Both the position numbers and the translations under genes were made by a program. A model generated the notes under the pieces. The model made no database searches. It saw only the letters and a program-made list of their open reading frames with translations, and had not been told where the DNA came from. Positions 44,350 through 53,378 of a stretch of DNA of 64,000 nt are shown here, piece after piece. Position 1 is the first letter of the stretch. Each line of letters opens with the position of its first letter. Origin of the DNA: Clostridium estertheticum subsp. estertheticum (GTDB lineage: Bacteria > Bacillota > Clostridia > Clostridiales > Clostridiaceae); NCBI RefSeq assembly GCF_001877035.1, contig NZ_CP015756.1, positions 735,001 through 799,000 on the forward strand, written 5' to 3'.

Positions 44350-44395
44350 AAAGGCTGAGTTTTACATAAAAGTAAACTCAGCCTTTTCTTTTTTT
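44350..44395 (+). terminator. Terminator after the phosphoesterase
   Basis: AAAGGCTGAGTTTTAC pairs with GTAAACTCAGCCTTT with a one-base bulge, followed by TTCTTTTTTT. It lies between convergent genes and may serve the serine operon weakly as well. Confidence 0.85.
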
Positions 44396-44407
44396 AAAAT
44401 CAGATAT

Positions 44408-45451
44408 TTATGATACTTCTTCTAAATTTGGGGTAATTTCTCCACGAATTTCTGCAGCAGTATGTATCTTATAATTTTTAAACATAATAGACCCTATGTA
44501 ACCGCTGAAAATACTAACTATAATACAACATAAGGCTGTTATTAACACTTTAGAAGCTGGATTATATGCAAACATTACTGCGAACCCTGCTATAGGGGTT
44601 GCTGTTCCTGGAGAATTATTTACAAGTCCCATTAATGCAATTATTACTCCACATAAAGAACCACCTATAAAATTAGTAACATAAACTGGTATGGGGTTTG
44701 CGGTGACTATATCAGCTTGTGTTAGAGGCTCTATAGCTACTGAAATTGTATCTTTTTTACTTCCAAATTTCATTTTCGTAAATAATACGAAATTCATAAA
44801 GGATGAACCAAATACTGATAATGCGCCTATAGCCATAGGTGCGCCAGTAAGCCCAAGCATTGCGGTTAAAGCCATTGAACTAAGAGGTGCAGTGGCAACA
44901 ACGGTTATTGTTCCTCCAAGTACTATACCCATTATTATTGGGCTAGTACTTGACGCAGATGTTAAAATTCTACCAATGTTTAATAGTGTGGAATTTACTA
45001 TTGGAGTCATACAACTTCCTATAAATCTAGTTAATGGAGCTGCAAAAACAATTATAACTATTAAGTCTAAGCCTCCTGGTAATTTCTTTTCTAGATATTT
45101 AACTACAAATGACATGAGGTATCCAGCTATAAATCCGGGTAAGATACCAAGACCAGAACAAGATAGTCCAATCAATACTGCATATATTGGTGAAACACCA
45201 AGAGCTAGAGGTACAAGTATTGCAGCGGCTACTCCTCCTAAACTACCATTAGATAAACCAACTTGTTTTAAAAATCCTATGTTTAATACATCACCAAAAA
45301 ATGCAGAGTGAAAAGCTTCAACTAGAAAGCTTGCACAGGCAGCACTTGCTAGTGCACCCATTGCTTTCATTCCTTGAGGTGCTTTGTAACTAAAAAGTGT
45401 AAATAAAGCTAATACGAATAATAAAAGACCAGTTCCTAATAAAATATTCAT
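44408..45451 (-). CDS. EIIC-like membrane protein (PTS_EIIC_2 family), candidate serine-operon transporter
   Basis: 347 residues, eight to ten helices, with GGAGG before the ATG. Glycine/alanine-rich motifs such as LSNGSLGGVAAAILVPLALGVSPIYAVLIGLSCSGLGILPGFIAGYL and TGAPMAIGALSVFGSSFMNFVLF resemble the PTS_EIIC_2 (PF13303) family. These proteins lack the usual EIIA/EIIB partners, and none are seen here. It lies 26 bases after sdaAA on the same strand. Uptake of serine or a related substrate by facilitated transport is the contextual guess; a phosphorylating role is doubtful. Confidence 0.72.
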   Translation of the reverse strand: MNILLGTGLLLFVLALFTLFSYKAPQGMKAMGALASAACASFLVEAFHSAFFGDVLNIGFLKQVGLSNGSLGGVAAAILVPLALGVSPIYAVLIGLSCSGLGILPGFIAGYLMSFVVKYLEKKLPGGLDLIVIIVFAAPLTRFIGSCMTPIVNSTLLNIGRILTSASSTSPIIMGIVLGGTITVVATAPLSSMALTAMLGLTGAPMAIGALSVFGSSFMNFVLFTKMKFGSKKDTISVAIEPLTQADIVTANPIPVYVTNFIGGSLCGVIIALMGLVNNSPGTATPIAGFAVMFAYNPASKVLITALCCIIVSIFSGYIGSIMFKNYKIHTAAEIRGEITPNLEEVS

Positions 45452-45477
45452 TGCTGTTCCTCCTTATAATTCACAAT

Positions 45478-46356
45478 TTATTTTTTTGAAAATACCTTAT
45501 CTTTAAGTGCTAGACCAGTTTTAGTAACAGCAAGGCCACCAAGAGCTGTTTCTCTTAAGGAAGCTGGTAATTCTATACCAATTTTATACATTGCAGATAA
45601 TGTATCATCAAATGGTATTTTTGAAGAAACACCAGCCATAACTAAATCAGCGGTAGAAAGTGCACTAATTGCACCAGCTACATTCCTTTTTGCACAAGGA
45701 ATTTCAACTAGTCCAGCAACTGGATCACAAACAAGTCCTAATACATTTTTAAACACGATGGCACCAGCATTTAAGCTCATCTCTGGTGTTCCTCCCATCA
45801 TTTCCACAACTGCAGCTGAGGCCATAGCAGCGGCCGATCCACACTCTGACTGACAACCACCTTCTGCACCTGCAAAGGTGGCATTCATTCCAATAATCAT
45901 ACCAACTGCAGAAGCTGCAAATAATCCTTCCATCATTTCATTTGTACTTTTTCCAAGCTTTTCACCAGCAGTTAATATTACGGCTGGAAGTATCCCACAG
46001 GATCCAGCTGTTGGACATGCTACTATTCTACCCATGGAACCATTAACTTCTGAAGAAGATAGTGCCATAGCCATAGCTTTTACAGCGGTGTCTCCTAAAA
46101 GTGATTTACCGGATTCTAAATATTTTTGCAGCTTATAAGCATCCCCACCTATAAGGCCACTTAATGAATAAACTTCTTTTTCTCTTCCAGACGTAGCACC
46201 GCACCTCATTACATCAAGAGTCTCTTTCATATGTAGAAATAATTCTTCTCGCGTGCTATCCTTTTGCTTCATTTCAAGATTTATTGCATATTCACTTAAT
46301 TTTATATTTTCTGTTTTACATATTTCGATAAGTTCACTAGCTGACTTTGCTATCAT
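45478..46356 (-). CDS. sdaAA: L-serine dehydratase, iron-sulfur-dependent, alpha subunit
   Basis: 292 residues, normal length. The cluster-binding region is recognisable: RCGATSGREKEVYSLSGLIGGDA, VACPTAGSCGILPAVILTAGEKL, AEGGCQSECGSAAAMASAA and GLVCDPVAGLVEIPCAKRN, which provide the cysteines for the [4Fe-4S] centre. It deaminates L-serine to pyruvate and ammonia with the beta subunit, whose gene ends 20 bases inside this one. The oxygen-sensitive cluster suits an anaerobe. Confidence 0.95.
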   Translation of the reverse strand: MIAKSASELIEICKTENIKLSEYAINLEMKQKDSTREELFLHMKETLDVMRCGATSGREKEVYSLSGLIGGDAYKLQKYLESGKSLLGDTAVKAMAMALSSSEVNGSMGRIVACPTAGSCGILPAVILTAGEKLGKSTNEMMEGLFAASAVGMIIGMNATFAGAEGGCQSECGSAAAMASAAVVEMMGGTPEMSLNAGAIVFKNVLGLVCDPVAGLVEIPCAKRNVAGAISALSTADLVMAGVSSKIPFDDTLSAMYKIGIELPASLRETALGGLAVTKTGLALKDKVFSKK

Positions 46357-47038
46357 TATGTTTTCTCCTTGTTTCTGGATTAATAACTATTACTTTGTTT
46401 ATTCCAGTAATTTTTTTAATGTTTTTTACTAAAGAATCAGGAATAATACTATCTACTTCAAAGGTCATAGTTGCAGATTTCCCCTTTTCGCCTCTAACAA
46501 GTTTTAAAAAAGCAATATTGATTTTATCCCCATAAATAAGGTCTGACACTTTTGCTACTGTTCCTGGAATGTCATCATGGCAAGTTATAATAGTAGAATT
46601 TACACCGGTTATAAGAACACTATTTCCGTTTATTTCATTTATTTCTACATTACCGCCACCAATAGACGAACCCATTATTTCAAAATAATTATTATTAATA
46701 TCTGTTATTAAAAATTTAACTGTATTTGGATGTACTTGGCCAAGATCATACTCAATAAATTTTATTTTTAAGCCTTTACTTTCAGCAATTGAAATAGAAT
46801 TTCTAAGATCATCATCACTTGGTTCCATTCCAAGTATGCCAGCAACTAGTGCTCTATCAGTTCCATGGCCTTTATAAGTTTTACCAAAAGACCCATGAAG
46901 TAAGAATGTAACCTCTTTTATATCAGCTCCAACAATAGTTTTTGCTATTTTACCAAGTCTAGCAGCACCAGCTGTATGAGAAGATGATGGACCGACCATT
47001 ATAGGACCTAGAATATCAAAGACACCGAAATTTTTCAT
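46337..47038 (-). CDS. sdaAB: L-serine dehydratase, iron-sulfur-dependent, beta subunit
   Basis: 233 residues from the ATG at 47038; AGGAG lies eleven bases upstream, and the longer frame to 47125 has no site. The family start FGVFDILGPIMVGPSSSHTAGAARLGK, the GSFGKTYKGHGTDRALVAGILGM block and a C-terminal ACT domain (SVLITGVNSTIITCHDDIPGTVAKVSDLI, about residues 140-220) are present. The ACT domain suggests allosteric serine sensing. It is the promoter-proximal gene of the operon. Confidence 0.95.
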   Translation of the reverse strand: MKNFGVFDILGPIMVGPSSSHTAGAARLGKIAKTIVGADIKEVTFLLHGSFGKTYKGHGTDRALVAGILGMEPSDDDLRNSISIAESKGLKIKFIEYDLGQVHPNTVKFLITDINNNYFEIMGSSIGGGNVEINEINGNSVLITGVNSTIITCHDDIPGTVAKVSDLIYGDKINIAFLKLVRGEKGKSATMTFEVDSIIPDSLVKNIKKITGINKVIVINPETRRKHNDSKVS

Positions 47039-47188
47039 GTTAAGTAGTTCTCCTTTCCAAAATATAATATAATTTATATTTTTAAACTTGTTATACTTTT
47101 GAAGCTTATTTACTAAATCAAACAAGTAACCGTTTTCTTTTACTTTATTTTAAAGCCATAATGATAATGAACCTGACTTTACGTTTTT

Positions 47189-47235
47189 ATTATAGAATCA
47201 ATATTTCAAAAAAAATCAGTTAACATCAAAAAAAA
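47189..47235 (-). promoter_or_regulatory. sda promoter with direct repeats, candidate response-regulator site
   Basis: On the minus strand TTTTTTTTGA occurs at 47235-47226 and 47215-47206, exactly 20 bases apart, followed by a TATAAT -10 (47194-47189) without a good -35. GlnL, the B. subtilis relative of the adjacent regulator, binds T-rich direct repeats. An activator-dependent promoter is therefore plausible. The upstream copy overlaps the terminator tail. Confidence 0.4.
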
Positions 47236-47281
47236 TATCTAATGATCTAAATATTTTTAATATTAAGATCATTAGATATTT
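47228..47281 (-). terminator. Terminator of the kinase/regulator operon
   Basis: On the minus strand AAATATCTAATGATCT and its exact complement form a 16-bp stem with a 17-base loop, followed by a run of eight Ts. It separates the two-component genes from sda. Confidence 0.85.
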
Positions 47282-47289
47282 GGGAAACA

Positions 47290-48129
47290 CTAAAATTTTT
47301 GGCCCATTTCACAATTAAGTAAAATTCCCTCGAAAAATTTGTTTACGGATATTTTTCCACCAGATTTTTTAATTCCTTTTATATGATCCATTTCAGCTTT
47401 TACACTTGAAAAATTGAAAAGCACATTTGAATAAGTATAAAAGGTTTCATTCATAGTATCTTCAATCCCCAAGTTTGCAATATTCTTAAGGCCATCTTTA
47501 ATCGCGCGTCTAATCCTTTGTTTTACAATTTCGGGATTGTCCCCAAAACAACTAAAAAGTTTCTCTAAATTACAATCAGAAAAAGATTGTTTGTTTTCAA
47601 TAAGGTAGGTACATATTTTGATTATATCGGTAGTTCCCTTTTCACCAAGCATTCCAAGCATACTTAAAATTTGTTTTATTTCCTTTATGTTGCCATTTAT
47701 ATCCGCATCTGGCTGTACAGAATTTTTTAACATTTTTTTAATATTAGACAACATCATTCGCATTTCAATATTTTCTGCAACTTTTGATGTAACTTTTTCT
47801 ACTTCGATTTTATTTATGGGTTTCTTTATAAAAAACTCTATTCCTGATTTGTATGAATCTTCAACAAGCGTTTTATCTAAAACCTGGGATATCATGACAA
47901 AACAAATATTTGGTCTTAAATTTTTAAGTTCACGTACAAGAGTATTTCCGTCCATTTTAGGCATAAGAAGATCTACAAGCACAATATCAGGGTTTAATAA
48001 AAGTATTTGATTAAAGGCTGTTTCTCCATCGTTTGAACTACCTATAACTTCAAATGAATTATTTTCTTCTATAATATTGGTAAGTATTCTTACTATACTT
48101 ATATCATCATCAACTATATAGTATCGCAT
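47290..48129 (-). CDS. GlnL/YcbB-type response regulator
   Basis: 279 residues. The receiver domain spans about 1-120, with VDDD, the phosphorylated aspartate in PDIVLVDLLMPKMDG, MISQ, and the lysine in FIKKPINK. The second half is the YcbB domain (about 155-275), including QRIRRAIKDGLKNIANLGIEDTMNETFYTYSNVLF, a helical DNA-binding module found in B. subtilis GlnL. GlnL controls glutaminase and glutamine uptake. Here glutamine genes are absent and serine-degradation genes follow the terminator. The start overlaps the kinase by 16 bases. Confidence 0.88.
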   Translation of the reverse strand: MRYYIVDDDISIVRILTNIIEENNSFEVIGSSNDGETAFNQILLLNPDIVLVDLLMPKMDGNTLVRELKNLRPNICFVMISQVLDKTLVEDSYKSGIEFFIKKPINKIEVEKVTSKVAENIEMRMMLSNIKKMLKNSVQPDADINGNIKEIKQILSMLGMLGEKGTTDIIKICTYLIENKQSFSDCNLEKLFSCFGDNPEIVKQRIRRAIKDGLKNIANLGIEDTMNETFYTYSNVLFNFSSVKAEMDHIKGIKKSGGKISVNKFFEGILLNCEMGQKF

Positions 48130-49400
48130 ACAGATACTCCTTCCATTTTATCTTGTTTTATTTTTATAACAAATTCAGTTCCTTTTCCTGTAATGGAATG
48201 AACATCTATAGTACCCGAAAAAACATCATTAACAATACCGTTTACATGGGCAAGCCCTATACCTCTACAAATATCACCAGTTTCTCCGTTAAATTTAGTT
48301 GAGAATCCAGGATTGAATATATATTCAATATCTTTTTCTTTTATGCCTTTACCATTATCAGATATAATAAAAATACACTCTTCTTGGCTTTTCGAAATTA
48401 AAATTTTAACATATCCATTTTTTGTTTTATCCATAGCCTCTATACTATTATAAATAAGGTTTCGTAATATACAAACCAGATAAAAATGCTCCACTACATT
48501 AAAATTATTCTTTATTTCAAATTTTAGGGTTACATTAGGATTATTTCTTTTTATATATTCCATTACATCCATTCCAATAATATTTACAATATCTTTAATA
48601 TCCATTTTAACATTATCCGTTTTTTCACCAACCATTTCTTCTAAACCTTTTATGACGCTTATATAATCTTTTTTTATTTCATGCACGTCTTTTGCTATAT
48701 CAAGAGAAAGGTTTTTTAGTTCAGAAGGATACTTTTGCTGCGATATTGTTTTGTAAAGTAGATATGCTTTTTTCATAACATCTTCAATATCTGAATTATT
48801 TTTGTTCATAAAATATATTTCACTTTTAATACTTGAAGTCATTAAAATTAATTTTCTATATCTTTCTTCATGTTCCTCTTTTATTAGTAAAGACTTATAA
48901 TGTTTTATTAGTAATATTATACACACTGAAATTATAGCTCTTACAAAGGCTATAATTACTAGATCTTGAAACATTAGATAACTATATCCTCTAAAATGAA
49001 TCATTGTACTTATTTCTATGATATTTGATAACAAATCACATAAAAATGCACAAAAAAATAAGTATGTAATGCCTTTCTTTTTCTTTTTCTTTTTCCAATA
49101 CAATAAATAAAACAATATACCATATGAAAAATAAAACAAAACATCTGTCTCTATAAACCTAATAGTAATATGAAAATTGTTAGTGCTGAAATATAAAAAC
49201 ATTCCCTTATAAAGTGAATAAATGATCCCAGTTGCAAAAAGAATTTCAATAGGATTAATTTGTTTATAAAAATAAAGAAAAACAGGTAATATAGCAACAG
49301 AAAGGGCTATTATAAATCCTGGCGCAAAAATATTTATATTAACTTGAGAAGCCAATGCAACCACTATAGCAATAATAAAAATAGATTTTATTTTTTTCAT
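48114..49400 (-). CDS. GlnK-type sensor histidine kinase
   Basis: 428 residues. About six membrane helices occupy residues 5-185, interrupted by a WKKKKKKKG basic loop near 105-112. A weakly conserved phosphoacceptor region follows (SLDIAKDVHEIKKDYISVIKGLEEMV, histidine near 253). The HATPase domain has NLIYNSIEAMDK (N box), DNGKGI (G1) and GIGLAHVNGIV (G2). The architecture matches B. subtilis GlnK (YcbA), partner of GlnL. The membrane sensor suggests an extracellular or membrane signal such as an amino acid. No strong ribosome site is seen. Confidence 0.85.
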   Translation of the reverse strand: MKKIKSIFIIAIVVALASQVNINIFAPGFIIALSVAILPVFLYFYKQINPIEILFATGIIYSLYKGMFLYFSTNNFHITIRFIETDVLFYFSYGILFYLLYWKKKKKKKGITYLFFCAFLCDLLSNIIEISTMIHFRGYSYLMFQDLVIIAFVRAIISVCIILLIKHYKSLLIKEEHEERYRKLILMTSSIKSEIYFMNKNNSDIEDVMKKAYLLYKTISQQKYPSELKNLSLDIAKDVHEIKKDYISVIKGLEEMVGEKTDNVKMDIKDIVNIIGMDVMEYIKRNNPNVTLKFEIKNNFNVVEHFYLVCILRNLIYNSIEAMDKTKNGYVKILISKSQEECIFIISDNGKGIKEKDIEYIFNPGFSTKFNGETGDICRGIGLAHVNGIVNDVFSGTIDVHSITGKGTEFVIKIKQDKMEGVSVCDTI

Positions 49401-49514
49401 TTTATTAAATATTTCTCAAAATTAGACTTATCTTATTTTTCATAATATTTTGCTCCTCAAAATTTCATATTTTAAATTTATTATATCAACTGTGTGGCTT
49501 AATATATTGATTAG

Positions 49515-49886
49515 TTATAGCTGTTTCTTGTTGTGTTTCATTATAATAAGCACTTTAGATGTTTCGGTTTGCTGATTAACTTTTTTGTTAATTTTATTAT
49601 AATGAATTTGTGCTACATTGTTATATTTTTTATTAGATGATTGCTTAAGAAGAGCAACATTATGATTTAATTTATGGCTCCTTAATATCGGGATAGAAAA
49701 ACATGTTATTATGGTGACTGCTACCAATAGAGTAGTAAGGCGCCTTTTCTTAATATTTAACTTTTGAATATTATTAATTGAAGAAGTTTGATAAATCTCT
49801 AAACTCTCATACATATCATGACTACAATAATGACAATAAGGTTCATTTTCATCTACTTCATTAGCACAATTTTTGCATATAATCAT
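49515..49886 (-). CDS. Zinc-ribbon protein with one membrane helix
   Basis: 123 residues with GGAGG six bases before the ATG. The N-terminal CKNCANEVDENEPYCHYC is a four-cysteine zinc ribbon. One membrane helix follows near residues 50-68 (LTTLLVAVTIITCFSIPIL), then a basic, asparagine-rich tail of about 55 residues that would lie outside. Such zinc-ribbon membrane proteins are common in clostridia and of unknown role. It seems monocistronic. Confidence 0.75.
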   Translation of the reverse strand: MIICKNCANEVDENEPYCHYCSHDMYESLEIYQTSSINNIQKLNIKKRRLTTLLVAVTIITCFSIPILRSHKLNHNVALLKQSSNKKYNNVAQIHYNKINKKVNQQTETSKVLIIMKHNKKQL

Positions 49887-50275
49887 TTTAAGCCTCCACT
49901 TTTCGTAATTTAATTTATTTTTTTTAATATAGCATAGAAAAACATAATTAAAATCTAATTGTACATTAGATACATTATATTATTACTTTCGCTAATTATT
50001 TCCTAGAATTAAAAAATACTTTTAAATAATAAATTCACTCCTAAAAAGTGTCCTAAAGGACATAAATTCAATGTACTATATTTACAATATAGCATACGAA
50101 ACAATACATTCAAGTACACAATAAGAAAAAGGCTTTAGTTCAACCCACTATAAGCCCTTATATATCAACGCTTTATACTGTTTTTACTAATGTATGATTT
50201 TATTCGAAATTGTACATTATTTGTGACGTAATTTATGAATATTATAAAACTTCATGTATTATAAACTAACATTAA
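49887..50275. other. Intergenic, nothing recognised
   Basis: About 390 AT-rich bases between two minus-strand genes. I see no gene, RNA motif or strong hairpin. It presumably carries the promoter of the zinc-ribbon gene. Confidence 0.4.
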
Positions 50276-50740
50276 CTAGCTGTTTGCTTTTCCTGAAATA
50301 TGTTCTATACAAATTTTTATTACCTTAGTTGCTTTACTTGCCCTCTTAATATACTCTTTTCCTTGTTCAATAAAATCTGGCGAATACTTACTTAACGTTT
50401 CTATAAGAGCCATATTTTTTTCATCATCAAAAACTTCACTTGCCCTTCCAAATACAATTATGCTCTCATATTTTGTACTAAACTCGTCTGGTAAAACACA
50501 AGTTTTTCCAACTACACAAAAAGATACTTTATCGTTATTTAGTATATTATCTAATTTATGTCCTTTAGTAGCACCATGAAAATATATTGAATCATTTGAA
50601 AAAATATAACTTATTGGTACACCATAAGGATAACCATTTTCACTTATAGTTGATAGAATACCGCAACTATTATTTTTTAAGATTTCAATAACCTCATCTT
50701 TTTTGAGTTCTCTATCTTTTCTTCGCATTTCTCTAAACAT
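50276..50740 (-). CDS. Pyridoxamine 5'-phosphate oxidase-fold flavoprotein (NimA-like)
   Basis: 154 residues from the ATG at 50740, eight bases after GGAG. The N-terminal MRRKDRELKKDEVIEILKNNSCGILSTISENGYPYGVPISYIF is typical of the NimA/HugZ-like split-barrel family, and FHGATKGHKLDNILNNDKVSFCVVG supplies the FMN-binding strand and histidine. Family members bind FMN or haem; some are linked to 5-nitroimidazole resistance. No substrate can be assigned. It is transcribed in the same direction as the TfoX-like gene upstream. Confidence 0.87.
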   Translation of the reverse strand: MFREMRRKDRELKKDEVIEILKNNSCGILSTISENGYPYGVPISYIFSNDSIYFHGATKGHKLDNILNNDKVSFCVVGKTCVLPDEFSTKYESIIVFGRASEVFDDEKNMALIETLSKYSPDFIEQGKEYIKRASKATKVIKICIEHISGKANS

Positions 50741-50794
50741 AATAATCACTCCTTATTCAGTATATAATGCCATTTTATATTATTTATGGAATTA

Positions 50795-51121
50795 TTATCT
50801 TTTATTTTTTATCTTTTTCTTTTTTGGTTCTGGTAATTCTTCATACATAGTTACTACCATTTGTTTTAACATCTCACTATTATCGGCAATATCTACATGC
50901 AACATTGGCTTTGCACCATCGTATGGACTTTCTGAAATGCTATCAGGCATATAATGTTTGCTTGCTTGAGTAATTTTTGCCATAAAGCCTGTTCCGTAGA
51001 TTCCACCAAATATTCTACCTTTATAATAAAACAAGTAACCACCCATCATAGGTATAGATTTTATATCTTCCAATCCTTCTAATTGATCCATTATGTATAA
51101 AGCTAATTCTTTGTTTGCCAT
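50795..51121 (-). CDS. TfoX N-terminal domain protein
   Basis: 108 residues, all TfoX_N: a short helical start, then IKSIPMMGGYLFYYKGRIFGGIYGTGFMAKIT and the SISESPYDGAKPMLHVDI region, with a lysine-rich tail (EPKKKKIKNKR). In Proteobacteria TfoX/Sxy activates competence genes, but stand-alone N-domains are widespread in Firmicutes with unknown function. It precedes the oxidase-fold gene by 55 bases and may be cotranscribed. Confidence 0.85.
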   Translation of the reverse strand: MANKELALYIMDQLEGLEDIKSIPMMGGYLFYYKGRIFGGIYGTGFMAKITQASKHYMPDSISESPYDGAKPMLHVDIADNSEMLKQMVVTMYEELPEPKKKKIKNKR

Positions 51122-51603
51122 ATTAACCCTCTTTCAATTTATGGTGTTGTTGTAAATAATTAATATGGTTAATTATACTATAATTAACATCAATTATACA
51201 TATAAAATTGAAATAGGTATGTGTTAATAATACGATAAAAACTATTTAATAATAAGGTCAAAGTTAGAATTTTAAGTGCACATAATAATAGTAATGACGA
51301 CATATAAGCATCATAACTATTAATTCAGACAAATAATCATCTCCTTAGTTAAATATGAATAATTTTAAATTCGTAGTTTATTCAAATTCTCAAATTCCAA
51401 CTAATAATATATATTTAACTATAACATAATCCCTATAAATTGAATATATACAATGATTTTAAAATGAGTAATAGCATCAAAGAATTTTTTTCTTTATATT
51501 TGCTAATTATGATATAATTAAAATAACAATTACACCCTATTTTAGGAAAATTATTGTAAAATTATGGTGTTTAGCACTATAGCTTAATTTGAGGAGGCAT
51601 AGA
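51122..51603. other. Divergent promoter region
   Basis: AT-rich, between the minus-strand TfoX gene and the plus-strand transpeptidase unit. GATATAATTAAAATAAC near 51511 could supply a -10. No gene or structured RNA was recognised. Confidence 0.35.
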
Positions 51604-51702
51604 ATGAAACCTCAATTAGGTGCAACGAAAATGACAGGTGAAAATGGAGCAGAACTTAAGGCAAAATGTAGAAGAGAGGCGCAGTTATGGAAACTGAAGT
51701 AG
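51604..51702 (+). CDS. Possible 32-residue upstream peptide coupled to the L,D-transpeptidase
   Basis: An ATG six bases after GAGGAGG, a better ribosome site than that of the following gene, opens a 32-codon frame starting KPQLGATKMTGENGAE. It ends 16 bases inside the transpeptidase gene in another frame. The placement suggests a leader peptide or translational coupling. There is no recognisable family, and the frame could have arisen by chance or from an old truncated gene. Confidence 0.4.
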   Translation: MKPQLGATKMTGENGAELKAKCRREAQLWKLK

Positions 51703-53096
51703 GAGAGTCAGCAATAAAACCAATAAGAAAGCATAAGAAAATTGTTTCAGGTATTACAATCTCTATATTTATTTTACTTATTATATACTTTGGGATGGCA
51801 ATATATTTCATGAATCATTTTTATTTTGGTTCTGTAATAAATAATATTAATGTTTCGGGTAAAAGTGTAGAGGATGTAAATAAACAAATGGCATCTGAGA
51901 TTCAAACATATAAGCTAAACATAAAAGAACGTGGCGGTAAAAGTGAACAGATTAGAGGAGCACAAATTGGCTTAAAGTATGATGCGAATGCTGATTTTAA
52001 GGTGCTTAAAGATAAACAGAATCCTTATAAATGGATCTGGGCGGTTTTTAATACGAAAGATTCTAAAATGATAGCAAAAGTTAAATATGATAAAGATTTA
52101 TTAAAAGAGCAAGTGGGCAGGCTCTCTTGTTTTGATAGTAGTAAAGTAGTTGAACCTAAAAATGCTAGCTATAAATATACAGAGAAGGGTTATGTAATTG
52201 TCGATGAAATTATTGGAAACAAGGGAGATAAAGACATCTTATATAATTATGCCATAGATGCAGTGAGCACTGGCAAAACAATAATAGATTTAGAGTCAAT
52301 TAATTACTATGTTAAGCCAAAGTATACTTCTAAATCTCTGAAGGTAGTTGCTACAAGGGACATGCTTAACAAATATGTATCTTCAAAGATTTCATATACG
52401 TTTGGGGAAGATAAGGAGATTTTAGATGGGACTACAATAAATAAGTGGTTTACAGTTGATGAGAATAATGAAATAACATTTAATGAAAAGTACGTTGAAA
52501 GCTATATGGACGTACTTGCTAGTAAATATAATACAGTTGCTAAGACGAGAAATTTTGTTTCATCATCAGGGAAGAAAATTAACATTGGTGGTGGTAGTTA
52601 TGGCTGGTCAATTAATAAAGTTAAAGAAGCTAAAGATTTAATTTCAATGATAAAGGAAGGGAAGTCTATAGAAAAAGAACCAGCATATTATCAAACCGCA
52701 TTAGCTCGGGGTAATAACGATGTTGGAAATACCTATGTAGAAATAGATCTTACAGGGCAACACTTATGGTTTTATAAAAACGGAAAACTAATAACACAAG
52801 GGGATGTTGTTACAGGGAATGGTGGATCTGATAAGACTAGAACACCAAGTGGAATTTATAAGATCGATTATAAAGAAACAAATGCAACTCTTGTAGGTGA
52901 AAACTATGCTTCTCCTGTGAAGTTTTGGATGCCTTTTAACAAAGGAATAGGAATTCATGATGCAAGTTGGCGAAGTAATTTTGGGGGAGGGTTGTATAAG
53001 ACAGGTGGATCCCATGGTTGTGTAAATTCACCATATGAGGTGGCAAAAACAATATTTAATAATATAGAGGTAGGCACTCCAGTTGTTTGTTATTAA
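51687..53096 (+). CDS. L,D-transpeptidase with peptidoglycan-binding domain
   Basis: 469 residues. A short cytoplasmic start is followed by one membrane helix (GITISIFILLIIYFGMAIYF, about residues 21-42) and a long extracellular part with the PG_binding_4-like region seen in YoaR/ErfK proteins (about 50-320). The C-terminal YkuD domain (about 345-469) has TYVEIDLTGQHLWFYKNGKLI, TPSGIYKI, and the catalytic IGIHDASWRSNFGG...GSHGCVNSPYEVA with histidine and cysteine. It makes 3-3 peptidoglycan cross-links, which resist most beta-lactams and which clostridia use heavily. AGAGG lies seven bases before the ATG. Confidence 0.92.
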   Translation: METEVGESAIKPIRKHKKIVSGITISIFILLIIYFGMAIYFMNHFYFGSVINNINVSGKSVEDVNKQMASEIQTYKLNIKERGGKSEQIRGAQIGLKYDANADFKVLKDKQNPYKWIWAVFNTKDSKMIAKVKYDKDLLKEQVGRLSCFDSSKVVEPKNASYKYTEKGYVIVDEIIGNKGDKDILYNYAIDAVSTGKTIIDLESINYYVKPKYTSKSLKVVATRDMLNKYVSSKISYTFGEDKEILDGTTINKWFTVDENNEITFNEKYVESYMDVLASKYNTVAKTRNFVSSSGKKINIGGGSYGWSINKVKEAKDLISMIKEGKSIEKEPAYYQTALARGNNDVGNTYVEIDLTGQHLWFYKNGKLITQGDVVTGNGGSDKTRTPSGIYKIDYKETNATLVGENYASPVKFWMPFNKGIGIHDASWRSNFGGGLYKTGGSHGCVNSPYEVAKTIFNNIEVGTPVVCY

Positions 53097-53123
53097 TTTT
53101 AAATGTAGCTAGTAGTATCTTGT

Positions 53124-53378
53124 TTTATTATCAAAGCATTTGCGAAGTATAGCGGTAAGAGCTCTTATGGCGATCAAATGAATGTAATATTCCCGGGCAC
53201 CAATGGTGTTGGTAAAACTTCAATGTATAAGTCAATATATTATAATGAAAATAAAGATTAAATCAATGTATATGATAATACAGAAAAATTTAAGCAAGTA
53301 ATTGATTTAAGGGATGTTAATATAATTTGGAAAGATAAAAATATGCCAGGTTGGACAGATGATTTATTAGATGAGTAG
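53124..53378 (+). pseudogene. Zeta-toxin-like P-loop kinase fragment
   Basis: A single frame of 84 codons with an internal TAA at 53259 encodes AFAKYSGKSSYGDQMNVIF followed by PGTNGVGKTSMYKS, a Walker A of the kind found in zeta toxin/AAA kinases, then VIDLRDVNIIWKDKNMPGW. There is no start codon with a ribosome site, and only the first quarter of a kinase is present. It looks like the remnant of a toxin-antitoxin gene. The family assignment rests mainly on the P-loop context. Confidence 0.5.

Noticed and set aside
44691-45311. 206-codon plus-strand frame opposite the EIIC-like gene
   Set aside because: Antisense shadow of a GC-third-position-biased membrane gene; no ribosome site.
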